A stretch of 64,000 bases of DNA from Hermatobates lingyangjiaoensis (lineage: Eukaryota; Arthropoda; Insecta; Hemiptera; Hermatobatidae): the NCBI GenBank assembly GCA_026182355.1, contig JAPFBL010000597.1, forward strand, positions 181,001-245,000, written 5' to 3'. A program made the translations under genes and the position numbers. This document shows positions 10,720-22,929 of the stretch, piece after piece; the first letter of the stretch is position 1, and each line of letters starts with the position of its first letter. The notes under the pieces were generated by a model, which had not been told where the DNA came from, ran no database searches, and saw nothing but the letters and a program-made list of their open reading frames with translations.

Positions 10720-12540
10720 TTTCGTGAATGCTTGTCACAGGTTTTAGTTCTTGGACAACCATTATACAAGTTTTATTGTTGTCGGCAGTCTAGATTTTAC
10801 CTTACTCAATTTTAAGGGATCCATAACGATTCGGTGACATCGTACAGGGTTGGAACCAACAGTTATACATTCTAAACAAAGGTCAAGTGTGTACAAGATT
10901 TGCCATCTCCAGTATGAAAAATCTAGTGTCGTGATAAAGATTTCAACCTAAAACTACAAAACTAGTGACAATCGTGCTACGACTAGGCCACTGATCTATG
11001 ACTTTCTAGGTAGTCATTTAACAGATGTTTACTACGTTAAGAAGTGCTTAATCTTTTAACCTGTTGCTATATGGGTCAACCCTATACAAAACCCCAAATA
11101 AACCAGTTAATTTAGAAGATGCATGAAGGACTCCTGTTTACCAGTAACTATTACAGAGTTTTTAGTCAGCATTTTCCAGTTTTATTCAACAGATCTGACT
11201 ACTAAGAAATATCAGCTACCAAGACACCTTTATAGGTAGATTTAGTAAGGACCTACCTTCAGTCTGTAGTTTCATATGAAATACCTAAACAATTTGACAA
11301 TGGCTCAAAAATGAGATTACATCTATTTTTTTTGTATATTCGTTTATTTTCATCAAAGATTGATGTCTAAAGGATCAAAAAAGACTCATATTGTCTGTCA
11401 TAATAAAAATATGAGTCGCTGCGTGAAAAACAGTTTTGTTTTCGAAAGCTTATCTCAAAGACGAGAAACCAGTAGTAATTCTTAACTATTAACAATAGAA
11501 CTTATTGTTACCGGGAATATGAACTTTCTCAGATTATGACAACCAACTTCCTATGGTCTTAGAGCAGCCTTTGCTTTCTGATGGCAATATCAGTAGGTTA
11601 AGCAGACTTTTAGGGTTAACTGCTTCTGACGAAAAGGAAAGCAAGTATTCTAGGTTTCACTGATTTTCTAACTATATTATAAGTTAATTGTTACATTGTC
11701 AAGTTAATGAGATAGATAGGTTTTTCAAGATAAGTTCAATGAATGAATCTCCATCTCATTGAAAAATAACCTAATTGTAGCAGTCTTGCCAAAATTAATT
11801 AATCTTTTTAATATTTCACGAAATTGTTTTAAAGTCCAGAAATATTTTACATTCCGATTTTTTTTTTTAAATGAAAGGCAGTGTGGTGGAGAAATTGGAA
11901 GGAGTGTCTGTGTTGGGGATGGAAGGCCACCATAAGCACTAATGGTGACTTTCTCCCGTTGACCTCGATGAGGTCATGTGACCTGCCGCTTCCTGCACCT
12001 TCCACTTTTCTTCTGCTTCCTTACCGTCATTGACATTCCTACACCTTACCTTTTAAGAAGTTTGTTTTAGTCTTTTTCGAATTGAATAACAATAAAAGAT
12101 GTTATAGTCAGTAGTAGATTCCGGGGCTCACGTAAACGAAATAGTGGGGATATTTAAAGATAAAAAGATAATAATAAAATGTAAATCACAAAAAGACTGT
12201 GCTTTTTGTTAAAGTATCTAATGTATAGCCGAGGCTTACAATTTTACAACTGTGTTGTGAAAGATGCATTAAACTAATGAAAATAAAATCTAGATTAATT
12301 TATCGATTGACGTAATCCTTTTATCGCATTGTTGTAGAAATGAATGGGGCCCAGGGCAACATGTATCTTACGTTCTAGCCTCTAGTATGATAGATACGTT
12401 GTTCGATACTTACTCTGGCCCTAGATTTATTCACGTGACACGTAGAGTGTCACGTGTTCATTCAGACTACAGTTGTTGTTAAAATCCACATACTATTTTT
12501 CTTTGTAAAATAATTTGTAATGTAATACTTAGTTTTTCTG
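10720..12540. other. No gene recognised
   Basis: Spacer of ordinary composition. At 11880-12010 it is locally GC-rich (GGTGGAGAAATTGGAAGG, GACCTCGATGAGGTCATGTG) without a convincing frame. At 12420-12450 there is a short perfect palindrome (ACACGTAGAGTGTCACGTG region). No RNA gene seen. Confidence 0.45.
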
Positions 12541-12670
12541 TTTCAAAATTTATACTTCTGCCTATGAAAAAGGTTTTAAATAAAGACCGAAACGTTGGCA
12601 ATGAGAGTTTAATTTGAACCTGAAGAACTGACCGAGTCCCGATAAACTATAGTTTTGTATATATATATAA
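12541..12670 (+). mobile_element. PLE-type terminal cassette, GACCGAAACGTTGGC family
   Basis: Order: CCTATGAAAAAGGTTTTAAA, AAGACCGAAACGTTGGC (hairpin 12561-12599 with GGTYTT/AAGACC stem and GAAAC), GAACCTGAAGAACTGACCGA, then (TA)n at 12656-12670. Related sequence lies at 14268, 22728, 26255, 26750 and 39030. Confidence 0.7.
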
Positions 12671-14103
12671 TGATCAAACAACAATAAGCAAATGGAAAAA
12701 AGTTCTTTTAGTTCTACATCAGAGGAGGGCTGTAAAAAAGATAAGAAATTCTAGTAAGTTTGGAAATCATATTAATGTTTTTTGTTACTTAATTGACTTT
12801 ACTTTCTTTTTTGATGTTTCTTTCCTTTTTTTAATCTTTATTTTTTTCCCTTTTGGTTCACTATCGTGAGATTGGCTACACTGTGTCCCTTTGTAATGGT
12901 TCTGAAATATTTATTTCTTGTTGGTTAGGCGGATCAAAATGTATTGAGAAATGAGTGTCCTCTTTTTTGTGTTTCTGAACTTTATGATGATTGAACTGAC
13001 TTTATGATACTCATACATATTATGTTATAATATAAACATATTAGAATTAAAATAGAATAAAAGAACAATATGCCAAATTAAAAAGAAAAACAGAGAAAAC
13101 AGACAAAAGATTTTTTTTCTTTCATTAATCATGAGTTTATGAAGGACTGATTCAAAGAAGTGGGAACATTTAGTTTCTGTCTGTCATTTCTGACGAGTTC
13201 TTTGTTGCATAATGGTATAATCTTTATTATATGTTATTTTGTGTGTTTGCTCATCTTTGATGTGAGCTATAGAAATATAAAAATGCTATTAAATTTAAAG
13301 AGAATTTAACGTCTTTTAATCAGAGATGGCATTCCTCAGGCTCGATGATTTTTTTTTTAGACTGATGGGAACTCTTTTTGGACAAACGGTAGTTTCTCTT
13401 TAGAATTTCATATTGTGATATAAAGTGGTTTGTTAGGTAGACAGTATATTCTAAGCAAATATATTTAACGAAGAGTAACACAAGTTACTCTCCTTGTGTT
13501 ACTGTTCTTTGATTTTGAACTCGTATTGTGTCCAGTTTGGATCGTCTTTCCGTTTATTCAGCAAATATATTGATAGATATTCTGACAATACTTCTTTGCC
13601 AATCATGAGAACTTAGCATTCAGTGGTATTTGGGATCTAATTGGGGTCATTGTTCTTTCAAGATGTTTCGAGTGACCAGCAACAGGGTAAAATAGCCCTT
13701 TTTCTTTTGCGGTATCACAGGGGGCCTACTTGTGGCCTATGTACGTTCTCTCTTGGGACGGCCACTGCAACCTAACCTAACCTATACTGACAGTACTGTT
13801 TATTTCTTAACTAATTCAGGTAGTTGTGTGCAAATAAGTTATAGTTCCATAAACTGGAATTGACTGTGCAAGCTAATGATGTTGGAGGTGTACTGAAATC
13901 CACTGTATACCCAGTTAATCTCTCTCTCTACATGATATATATGGTTTTCTAATACACCTTCGTAATAGGACATCCTTATTTAGTTTGAAGCCTAAAGCAT
14001 TTGACTTTCTACGCTTCTGATTGCGGAGAGAACTCTCTTTCTAATGGTGAAGGTGCGTGTTACGCAAGTCACTGAGTGTCGAGTGCATCCTGTCACTTGG
14101 CTC
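12671..14103. other. No gene recognised; small cassette tail
   Basis: AT-rich spacer. At about 13480-13560 a fragment (CTTTGATTTTGAACTCGTAT, GTCCAGTTTGGATCGTC) matches the end of the cassette family at 30535 and 51040. At 13700-13790 a short GC-rich stretch ends in CCTAACCTAACCTA. No coding region is supported. Confidence 0.45.
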
Positions 14104-14267
14104 CACTAATTCAGGGGTTCTCAATCTATGTTTGCTGGCCGAACCCCCCCCCCCCCCCCACAATGGTTACTTTTAAAACACATAATAATTCCCGTGTAAA
14201 TTTTCAAACAAATATTTGTTTTTAAGTGTAACTATGAAATAATTTCATTTATAAAGTTTATCAGTTC

Positions 14268-14304
14268 TGAAGAACTGACCGAGTCCCGATAAAGTATAGT
14301 TTTG

Positions 14305-14335
<31 letters not shown>

Positions 14336-14480
14336 TAATATATATATATATATATATATACAAACACATAGACATTATCGAAAAAACTTCATAAAACGAC
14401 TTCTGGGACCTCAAAACATGTAATTCTGTCAAAATCTCGAGATAGAATTTTTTCACGATCACTATACTTTACTTATACTC
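14268..14480 (+). mobile_element. Nested cassette tail and dispersed repeat
   Basis: GAAGAACTGACCGAGTCCCG, then TATAGTTTTGTATATA and (TA)n/(CA)n, is the tail of the GACCGAAACGTTGGC cassette. After the microsatellite, CATAAAACGACTTCTGGGAC through ATCTCGAGATAGAATTTTTT to ACTATACTTTACTTAT repeats at 42280-42400, again directly after a (CA)n tract. The microsatellite is therefore part of the repeat boundary. Confidence 0.65.
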
Positions 14481-14499
14481 GTAGTAAAGTAAAATTTAG

Positions 14500-14935
14500 T
14501 AAAATACCTTAGCAGGTTGAAACTAGCTCCTAGTCCATCATGCCCATGTAACGCGGAGACACCCCAATCTCCTAGACACTTGGTGTACGATTACTGTTTG
14601 AGGGAACCACAAAGACTGGCTCTCATACGTAAGGTCTTGGTGTGTGGAGAGGAGTGGCCCGTTAGGCCTTCCTCATTAATTAAAAAAGTTTATTATAAGG
14701 AATTTGTAAAGTTTTTGTACAGCATAGATATTTAAGATAAAGATAATTAATTGTTGAATTACGAATGAATGTAAAATAAGTTAAAATAAGTATTTTGTAG
14801 TGTTAATGAAAGTATTGCGTATGTTAATGTCATGTTAATGAAGTATTGCGTACAATTTGACGATGATGCATGTAATACACAGTGGAACATGCTGAAATAA
14901 AATACAAAATAAAAAAAAAGAAAAAGTAAGTAAAA
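14500..14935 (+). mobile_element. 5'-truncated LINE 3' end with A-rich tail
   Basis: The C-terminal coding remnant at 14517-14735 is followed by a 3' UTR of about 160 bp and an A-rich tail (AATAAAATACAAAATAAAAA, 14893-14935). It lies inside the older hAT MITE, which gives the order of insertion. The target duplication could not be defined with confidence. Confidence 0.6.
14517..14735 (+). pseudogene. LINE ORF2 C-terminal zinc-knuckle fragment
   Basis: The frame reads CPCNAETPQSPRHLVYDYC about 8 residues in: a Cys-x-Cys, then His-Leu, then Cys pattern. This is the usual C-terminal cysteine/histidine motif after the reverse transcriptase of non-LTR retrotransposons. About 45 residues follow, then a stop at 14733-14735. 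No reverse transcriptase motif is present, so this is the tail only. The clade cannot be fixed from this piece. The frame begins at a TTG and is open only because it is truncated. Confidence 0.6.
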
Positions 14936-15214
14936 AAATATAGAACATTTTAAAACATTCGAACATTATAAAAAACTGACGAAAATATGGGGCCTTATGT
15001 TTTAATTATTATGTTTGAATATTTAACGGTCAGCTCGCTATGCTTTGATGCATATTTCGTTATGCTATCGTAATATATGTATGCAAACTTAATATGGAGA
15101 TCTAACCTCGTGGCATGGACCTTAAAGTACTAGTTTTTTTGCATGGACCCCCAGTAATCCTCTATGAACCCCTGGGAGTCCATGTGGATCACTTTGAAAA
15201 ACACTGCACTAATA

Positions 15215-15570
15215 TAATCACCTTTCAGGAAATCAACAACAGTCTGCAATGATATGTCATTATGCCCAGATATCGCATATCGTTACTTCACCTTACAACT
15301 GCTGCTGACTTGGTAACAGTATAACAATTGCAGTAACGAACAGATAATCTCCTGACAGACCAAATACCATCTTTCGTTATGTTTATTATGCTTATATTAA
15401 TCATAACGTTAGTAAAACCAGTTATATAGTCAGAATATTGAAATATATGTATTTCTAAAAAAAAAAAACCTGTAATGACTTTGATAGGGGGGTTGACTAA
15501 GAAGTAGAGTTCCCACTGGTCAGAATAAGTCTGTGTTCAGGAAATGAGTTTTATATCGAACTTTGCGCTG
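15215..15570. other. No gene recognised
   Basis: Spacer with a short poly-A near 15460. Nothing supported. Confidence 0.45.
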
Positions 15571-15574
15571 TGAA

Positions 15575-15735
15575 TAAAAATTACATCATTATTAACCGAT
15601 ATCGCAAATACCTTTATATCTTGTCATTAATGTTATATCAAAATAGCTCGACATACACAAGTTCAAAATCGAGGAATAGTGGTGCACAGAGTAAGTGTGT
15701 TTCTTTACTCTGTATGTTACTCTTCTTTTATTTTG

Positions 15736-15776
<41 letters not shown>

Positions 15777-15778
15777 TA
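15575..15778. mobile_element. PLE-type cassette fragment ending at (TA)n
   Basis: ACAAGTTCAAAATCGAGGAA and TAAGTGTGTTTCTTTACTCT to TTTATTTTGAAC form an imperfect inverted pair matching the cassette at 30535-30750. The hairpin part is lost. It ends at (TA)n 15740-15774. ORFs on both strands here are artefacts of the repeat. Confidence 0.55.
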
Positions 15779-15839
15779 TGCAATTGGGATTCAGTCAATT
15801 TTCGAGGTTTAAAATTTAAATCTCGATATATAATATATA

Positions 15840-16432
15840 TAATCTTTTATATATAAAAAGATTTCACATAAACACGTGAAATAACAATCAATGATCAAAC
15901 CACAATAAGAAAATGGGAAAACAAGACTAAGATCTTTCAACTGTAACAAGCGGTCTTCGTCAGAGTCAAAAACCCAACTGAAACACTAGATGCAGAGAAC
16001 ATCTGGTGAGGGGTTGAGAAGAGTGGGAGGGAAGAGTGGTATTTTAAAAGGGTGAAAGCGCAAGAAAGGGCTAATGCCCAGGAAGGGATGTTTGGGGAAA
16101 CAAAGGAGTACAGTAAGAAAAAGTACCTCTTAAGAGTCCCTCTTAGAAGAGGCTATTGCCCTCGTAACGAAAGTATCAAGTTTGAAGAAACCGTTACTTA
16201 ATGTTTATAATATTTGATCTATTAAATTTAATTCGAGACGATTCAATAATATTTCTTAACAACATCGATTCCCTCCCACTCTTCTCAACCCCTCACCAAA
16301 TGTTTTCTGCATCTAGTGTTTCAGTTGGGTTTTTGACTCTGACGAAGACCGCTTGTTACGGTTGAAAGATCTTAGTCTTGTTTTCCCATTTTCTTATTGT
16401 GGTTTGATCATTAATCTTATATATATATAATT
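15840..16432. mobile_element. CTGACGAAG cassette, long inverted dimer
   Basis: The left arm, from (TA)n at about 15830 (GATTTCACATAAACACGTG, then GATCAAACCACAATAAG) to CTCTTCCCTCCC-complement at about 16035, is matched by an inverted right arm at 16265-16427. The right arm ends GGTTTGATCATTAATC next to (TA)n. Each arm carries the hairpin CTGACGAAGACCG...CGGTTGAAAGAT (plus copy 16339-16368). The unpaired middle (about 16040-16260) is unique here and contains no recognised frame. Confidence 0.8.
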
Positions 16433-16889
16433 TTTGAAGATATAACATTTCAGGTGTCTTCCTTTTTTGTTATGATTTTTCTTTATGTATTATAATTGTA
16501 TCTTCAAAATCGAAGATACAAATCAATATTGCGTCCTTTCTGGAAACAGTGTTGCAGTTTACTTGTAGTATTTGATTGGTCTAGTCGAAGTCTTTGACCA
16601 GTCAAGATTGTTAATTCTTTTATATATTGTAAATATATTCTAATTCAAAGACTTTGTTTTCATCTCTATGTTTTCTCCTGTAAGGTTTTTTTTTGTTCGT
16701 TCAATCGATTTTAAAAATAGCAGAAATATAGAAACGATGATCGCAATTTATTAAATTACTCTTTAAGTGTTATTCTAAGTAATTACATATGTATGTAAGT
16801 TCTCGAAAGGTACGAGTAACTAAATAAGTTCACTCAATCGTAGTACACCTACAGTATGTATAAAATATATATAGGCTGAATAGTATATA

Positions 16890-16901
16890 CAGTGTAGTAT
16901 A

Positions 16902-16952
<51 letters not shown>
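16890..16952. repeat. (TA)n microsatellite
   Basis: About 50 bp of alternating TA after GTATATGATA. Other long (TA)n tracts are at 15740, 22630-22700, 23535, 27093, 37744-37790, 50258-50338, 51137, 59753 and 60102-60156. Most abut a PLE-type cassette. Confidence 0.95.
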
Positions 16953-16954
<2 letters not shown>

Positions 16955-18700
16955 GAGTATAAACCTATGTTATTGCTTATTTAGTTGACTTTGAGGAATC
17001 TTATATATTAAAAATTGAGAAAGATAATATAATTCGTAAATATATAAGTATATTTACATAAATATATAAGTAAATATATAAGTATAAATTTCATATATAT
17101 TATATGAAATATATAAGTATATAATAAATATAAGAAAGAAATGATCATAAATATACATTAATAAATTGTATTATTATTTAAAATACATTAACGATTATTA
17201 TTAATCTTTATTAAAAACAGAAACGAATAACAGCCTTTTGGGTATGTCGACAAAAATTAATTTTTATGTAAATTATTTTTTCATTTACATGATTTTATAA
17301 GTAGTGAATAGGTTTGAGAAGTGGATGTAGGTAACGTGCAGTTTTACAGCATGTGTTGCAATTTTGTAGGTTGCACATTTATTTCGCAAATCATATTACC
17401 AACGCCTTAACTATAGTAAACATAAAAATCAAATCAAACTTATGAGTTTGTAATTAAGTGTTAATAATGAATATAATAAGAAATATTTCACTATATTTAA
17501 TATTTAATTAATATTTAATGAGTCAGTTAATGAAAATTAAAAAAAAGTCTACAATTCTGAAAAGAAAAAATAGATGAGATATAGTAATATTCTTTTCTGT
17601 GTGTTGTGATGTCATGATTGAAGTGCTGTTCACCCTTTTTTTTATTACTATTTCATTCGTAAACTTTTATTTTATACTCCTGAATTTCAGAGATGATTAC
17701 TGTAGGAGTTTGAACGCATTTTTTTTTTAAGAACACCTGTTTTACGTATCTTAGTCCTCGGGAAAAAATTCTGACAAATCGTTAGACTGAATAAAACATA
17801 AAAAAAAAGACTACTAACTTTGTTTTCTGTTTTTTTTGCGTTCTTGTTGAAATGAGCTAAAAATATTTGTAATCAATTTTGGATGAGCCGTGACTTCTTG
17901 GACAAAAGAGTTCTTATTTTTTGAGGGGCACCAGACTCGTAAGAGTTTTAAGATAGTTATTAAAGTTGTTGACTTTAACAAATGTTATTTTGACATATTG
18001 TTGTAAGGAATTTCAATAACTTCTTGTACGTGAAATAGTAATTATACCATTGTAGAGAGCTATTTTAAAATGTACTTTCATGAAACTGATTATATAAGTT
18101 TACTACTGTATGTGTCTATTCAATGTTTTGGTGGAGTGTGCTTGTACGTATTTATTCACGTGTGCTTCCCACCGTTGAAACATAAGAAAAACTGTTAATA
18201 TTTGAACAAGTACAAGATTTTATAATAATTGGTGTGTACCATTGACGCGTGGTGAGGTGATGGCAGAGAGGCACTGACTTCATCGCAGTCAGATTTAAAT
18301 GCTATAGTCATGGACAATCCTCTACCATGAAGCAGTAAAACTGCCTGCCTCACTTAGTGATTCTTCACAGCAGTTTTATGATCACTGATCACAAGAAATA
18401 GTTACAAAAAAAATACACGACATTGGAAATTTAGTTAATATAACAAAAGTGTTTGAACAGTTTAATAGCGACATATAGAGAGACAGAAATACGGTATCAC
18501 TGCAGAGCATTCCAGCACAGTTAACAGTCACTGCGCAATCAACCGAGAGGCACAGCAGGTGGTAGCCTCACCGCATCTTTCTGAACAGTAAATGTAAAAA
18601 TCTATCGATTTTGAATAAAAGCATTCTAAAACTGTTAAAGTGAACAGAAAAATATCTTATTCATTAGCTTCTTAGTATTTAATAAAAATCCGTCTTATTC
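16953..18700. other. No gene recognised
   Basis: Very AT-rich, with TATAAGTA-type runs at 17040-17150. At 18240-18380 composition is more balanced, but no frame or RNA fold stands out. Confidence 0.45.
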
Positions 18701-18920
18701 CCCTTCGTCAAAAATCATTTATACAATTCACTCTGATCGAGTAGTATCTTTTTCCTACGTGCTCCGCTACAAGGTTGCTGTGAATGTACGTATATTGTAC
18801 TCGTATATTGAGAAAATGTATATTAGTAATTAGCCAAGTTTACAAACTCAAATCCAAGTCAAAGCCGACTATTCAGTATAATTTAAAACTTTTATAGCTG
18901 GAATGGATAATATAACTATT
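18700..18920 (+). repeat. Dispersed repeat, pair of 41195-41430
   Basis: CGTCAAAAATCATTTATACA, CTACGTGCTCCGC, GAGAAAATGTATATTAGTAA, TTAGCCAAGTTTACAAACTC and CAAAGCCGACTATTCAGTAT align in order with 41195-41430. The copies are diverged, with no visible termini. The family is not recognised. Confidence 0.65.
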
Positions 18921-18929
18921 TAGTTCAGT

Positions 18930-19470
18930 TTAAATAGTTAATATTAAGCATTTAACTATTTTGCTCATTTTATATTTTTTCCTTTCCAAGATTTACAGGT
19001 GAGGCACGGCCTCACCTAGGCTCTAACTAACTTCACGTCTCTGGTGTGTACAATGCTGTTTCATGCAAAACGTAGAGCACAGTTAGCTACGAACAAGGGA
19101 CCTCCGGTCCAGAAAATCATATTTACTATTTTTTTTTCGAAATTCTATTTGATAACAAATTGACGAATCAAAAAGATGGGTGTTACATTGAAGAAGATGT
19201 AATTTTGCTAATTAATATTAATTAAGAGATTATTTATGAAGTGTGCCGGTCTGTTTGCGAGAATGAAGCAATCAAGTTACGCCGATGAACCTGGGCACGC
19301 TCAAGACAACAGAGACGAATGTAGTCAGTCCATCGACCACTTCACTTTCACTGGCGCTAAGACCAGTCGTAATAATCTCGCAGATTTCTCCTCTTCACCG
19401 AATGACCCTCGTACACAGTACACCTCAAACATCCCTTCTTCACCTTTATCCCTTCTGTGACCCCCCTCCT
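18930..19470. other. No gene recognised; short palindrome
   Basis: AGGTGAGGCACGGCCTCACCT near 18999 is a perfect short inverted repeat and could be the end of a DNA element, but no partner end was found. The two overlapping frames at 19236-19482 are short and not family-like. Confidence 0.4.
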
Positions 19471-19477
19471 TCAGACT

Positions 19478-21043
19478 TATAGATCAAAGATAACAAACCT
19501 ATGACACGCAAGCTCATTTGGCAAGCATCATCGAAGACAAAAAATATGAAAATTCACATAGTCGTCTCCCATAACATCCAAAATTGATTATTAATAATGA
19601 TATTACTTACATGTATAATAATTAATAATTTAATTCTGAAACTAGACTTGCATGTACAAGTACGTAATAATATTGCCTAAGACATATACATATTAAAAAT
19701 ATTTAAATATTTTTTTTGTATTTATAATACGTAAATATTGTATTTACGTATTACGCATTTTAAGTACGTAATAATATTGCCTAAGACATATTATTAAATA
19801 GTAAAAATATTTAAATATTTTTTTTGTATTGATAATAATACGTAAGTATTGTATTTACGTATTACGCATTACAAGTACGTAATAATATTGCCTAAGACAT
19901 ATACATAGTAAAAATATTTAAATATTTTTTTTGTATTGATAATAATACGTAAATGTTGTATTTATGTATTACGTATTACAAGTACGTAATAATATTGCCT
20001 AAGACATATACATATTAAAAATATTTAAATATTTTTTTGTATTGATAATAACACGTAAATATTGTATTTATGTATTACGTATTACAAGTATGTAACAATA
20101 TTGCCTAAGACATATACATATTAAAAATATTTAAATATTTTTTTGTATTGATATTAATATAAAAATTTGTCAAGTGAATTATATATATAAATTACTTGAT
20201 TTTCTATGTAATGTGCCAATGAAATATGTAAAACAAGCCTCTAAATTTAAATAATTGTTTTCAAATTTTTGGATTTTGTATATTACATGGCTTAAACAAA
20301 TAATTAAGTTAAAAAATAATTTGGATGAATTATAAATTTTCCTGTTTTGTTTAGTATTTATTTTTTTATATTGGGTGAAACGCCACGATAATTATGTCTG
20401 GAATTTTCACAATTTTGACAAGCTGTAAAGATTCGGCAAACCTTTTGAGTTGGCGTGTCAAAATTTTGAAAAAAAAAGGAGACATAATTTTAGAGGGTGT
20501 GTCAAACATAGTAAAAGTAAAGACTAAAAAAGAAAACATAAATATTTATAATTTGTGTAAGTTAATTAAAATTTTAAAATAATTATGAAACCAAAATTTA
20601 GCATTTATGTATTTAGAATTTCATATTAATATCAATATTAAAACTATATTGAAATGTTTAATTATTTTTTTAATGCCATGTAAAATCGAAAAACAGAAAT
20701 TATGAAACCAGAATTTAGCATATTATCATTTTTAGCATGTTTTCAATATTCAGCATTTTTATATTAATATAAAAATATTAAAACAATATGTTTAAATGTT
20801 TTTAATATGTATATTGTTACGCAATATCATTGTACTTGTACGTACACTTGTGGTTTCAGGAATAAAGTATTAATTATTATTTACATAAATAATAACATTA
20901 TTATTAATAATCAATTTTTGGCTGTTATGAGAGATAAATGTTTAAATTATGATATTTTTTATCTCTAAAGATAGATGCATGTCAGGATAAATCAGGTTGC
21001 ATGTCAATGCAGACGCGCGTGTCATAAGTTCGCCATCCCTATT
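19478..21043. mobile_element. hAT-like non-autonomous element (candidate)
   Basis: The right end reads inward AGGGATGGCGAACTTATGAC, ACGCG. The left end has AACAAACCTATGACACGC. Both then share GAC-AAAAAATAT, CTC(T/C)CATAACA and CCAAAATTGATTATTAATAA in inverted orientation (left about 19530-19600, right about 20890-20960). This gives long subterminal inverted repeats around an internal 106-bp tandem array. No transposase frame is evident. I could not assign a clean 8-bp duplication, so the hAT call rests on terminal sequence style. Confidence 0.5.
19657..20160 (+). repeat. About 106-bp tandem repeat, 4.5 copies
   Basis: Unit starts at TACGTAATAATATTGCC occur at 19661, 19765, 19876, 19983 and (variant) 20089, so the period is 104-111 bp. 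Each unit contains AAAAATATTTAAATATTTTT and ATTGTATTTACGTATTACG, both strongly palindromic. The array lies inside the candidate hAT-like element. Confidence 0.9.
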
Positions 21044-21299
21044 ATAAATCAATGCTAACAGCATAATTTTTAACCATTTCAGTTGAGATAACAAATATTA
21101 TTGGACTATACAAACATTAAGTTCTTCCCTAATTTATATTGTCATATCACGGGTGTTAAAAGAAAGCAAAATTTGTTCTTGTTGCTATATATTAATATGA
21201 ACTTCACTGTTTCTTATTTTGTAATATTTCTGTATTTATTTATTTTTTTACCGTATCACATTTAAAAATTTTTCATATTTTTTCTTTTGAAAATGATAG

Positions 21300-21470
21300 A
21301 AAAACGCCAGTTGTTTCTTTGTTTTCCAATACCCACACTTTATAAGGCTTTCATCTTTTTGTGCTTTTCTAGTGGGGCGAGAATTGCGGCTCATTTATTA
21401 TTTGGCACCCATTTTTGGTAATGGGTGAGATACATTACCCGAAAAAGGCCAGTGTGTGTGGAGGGACGGG
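21300..21470. repeat. Dispersed repeat adjoining the SINE family
   Basis: TTTGTTTTCCAATACCCACA, GGCTCATTTATTATTTGGCA and CCCATTTTTGGTAATGGGTG match 45430-45540 and 49025-49095, where they lead into a minus-strand SINE body. Here the SINE body itself is missing. Confidence 0.6.
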
Positions 21471-21479
21471 TGTTTACGA

Positions 21480-22515
21480 AAAAGATTGATATTTATATTT
21501 AGTAAAATGTTAAAACAGTTTGAATGAGAACTTTGGACCCTAAAAAGACCCTAAATTAAAAAGGGCAAAGGTCAACTGATGTTGTTTAGTGAATAGTATA
21601 AACATGTAAAGTGAAGAATTTCTGCAGCAAAGGCAGGGTGGAAAGAAAAAACCTTCAGTTCTACAATCTAAATGACGTGCACTTTGTATGTGTGGAGGCT
21701 TATACGCTTTTATGAAAAAGACACCAGAACTTTGTCACTTCAAATTCAGGTCGAACTCGGTGAGTGAAGTCGTCGAACTCGGTTGTAAAACATATTGGTG
21801 TCCTTGGCTCCATTTTATGTAAAACAGAACTATAATTTCTAGTCTTATTTCATGAAACTGATCTGCTTATTTTAAAAATATTATATTTCTAAAACCTCTT
21901 AAATAATAGGAAAAATATAATTAGAATTATAATGTAACACAAAACAAGAAGAATTACAACCATAATATCAAATAAGAAACTGTTGGTTTTAGATCAATAC
22001 ATATCAACAACAAGAGACTTTGTTTTTCATGGTAATAAGACTTTATATGGATATATGATTATATACTTTATATATGTATATGATTATAGAAGAACTTTGT
22101 CGCCTTGTTTGATTTCAACCTGTAAATACTGACTCGTTCTTTTCAAACAGCTAAAGGACAAATCCTGAAACAAAATTACTTCTAAATATATGAAATTGTA
22201 TTTGAAGTAATAAAAACTACCAAAAAAACAGAAATACTGGCTAAGAATAGATAAAGAGGTTCAGCACAATTTGGGTACATTAATTATAAGGCAACCTGAA
22301 TAGGTAGACACTCACCGTTGACGTTTGTCTCGGATCGACCCCGGGCTTCCCTCTCACTAATTTCTTTTAAATACATATATTATGTATACTAACGCGATGT
22401 ACTGGTATGAAACTAAGGAATATTTTTTATAAAATAAATAATTTAGATAAAGCAGATGACTGAGATTTGCTTGGCTGGTGGAGAATGAACTCTAATATAT
22501 ACCCGATATATACCT
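21480..22515. other. No gene recognised
   Basis: AT-rich spacer. The GGATCGACCCCGGGCTTCCC patch near 22330 is reminiscent of a tRNA T-arm but has no complete fold. Confidence 0.45.
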
Positions 22516-22519
22516 ATAT

Positions 22520-22655
22520 CAATATTCAAACCACAATAAGAAATGGGAAAAAAAGACTAAGATCTTTCCACCGTAACAAGCGGACTTCGTCAGAGTCCAA
22601 ACCCAACGGATAGAATCCAAATCTTGTTATCGATATATATATACATATATAATAT

Positions 22656-22702
<47 letters not shown>

Positions 22703-22705
22703 ATA
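22520..22705 (-). mobile_element. CTGACGAAG cassette copy plus (TA)n
   Basis: AAACCACAATAAGAAATGGG, then AGACTAAGATCTTTCCACCG, ending TCAGAGTCCAAACCCAACG: a single arm (hairpin on the minus strand). It is followed by a compound (TA)n at about 22630-22700. Confidence 0.7.
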
Positions 22706-22724
22706 CTTCTATAAATAAAAGTAC

Positions 22725-22925
22725 CGACCGAGAATAGAAACTAAATTAAAGTTTTTCAGGTTCAAATTAAACTCTCACTGCCAACGTTTTGGTAATATTT
22801 CTTGTATTTGCTCTCTTTTGTGGGCCTATGAAAAAGGTTTTAAATAAAACTGAAATGTTGGCCATGAGAGTTTAGTTTGAAGCTGAAGAACTGATCGAGT
22901 CCTGATAAACCTTAATTATATTTAT
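22725..22925. mobile_element. GACCGAAACGTTGGC cassette, inverted dimer
   Basis: The left arm reads (minus) through TTCAGGTTCAAATTAAACTC and GCCAACGTTTTGG. The right arm reads CCTATGAAAAAGGTTTTAAA, AAACTGAAATGTTGGCCATG and GAAGAACTGATCGAGTCC. Arms diverge at the GAAAC core (GAAATG), so the hairpin is decayed in the right arm. Confidence 0.7.
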
Positions 22926-22929
22926 ATAT

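Larger units (their letters stand above)
14112..15206. mobile_element. hAT-type MITE, second copy, with nested insertions
   Basis: Starts CAGGGGTTCTCAATC and ends AAAAACACTG, flanked by near-identical 8-bp duplications CACTAATT (14104-14111) and CACTAATA (15207-15214). Internal blocks (CAAATATTTGTTTTTA, AAATAATTTCATT, TTTTAAAACATTCGAACATT, GGGAGTCCATGTGGA) align with the element at 611-1294. A C homopolymer replaces its 22-bp array. About 650 bp of foreign sequence (14268-14935) is nested inside. Confidence 0.8.

Noticed and set aside
13770..13787. Telomeric repeat (CCTAA)n
   Set aside because: Only about three units, in unique sequence, and a similar short GGTTAGG run is at 61828. Too short to be telomeric and common as a remnant at element ends.
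18999..19019. AGGTGAGGCACGGCCTCACCT as a transposon terminus
   Set aside because: A perfect short palindrome, but no matching opposite end or target duplication was found nearby.
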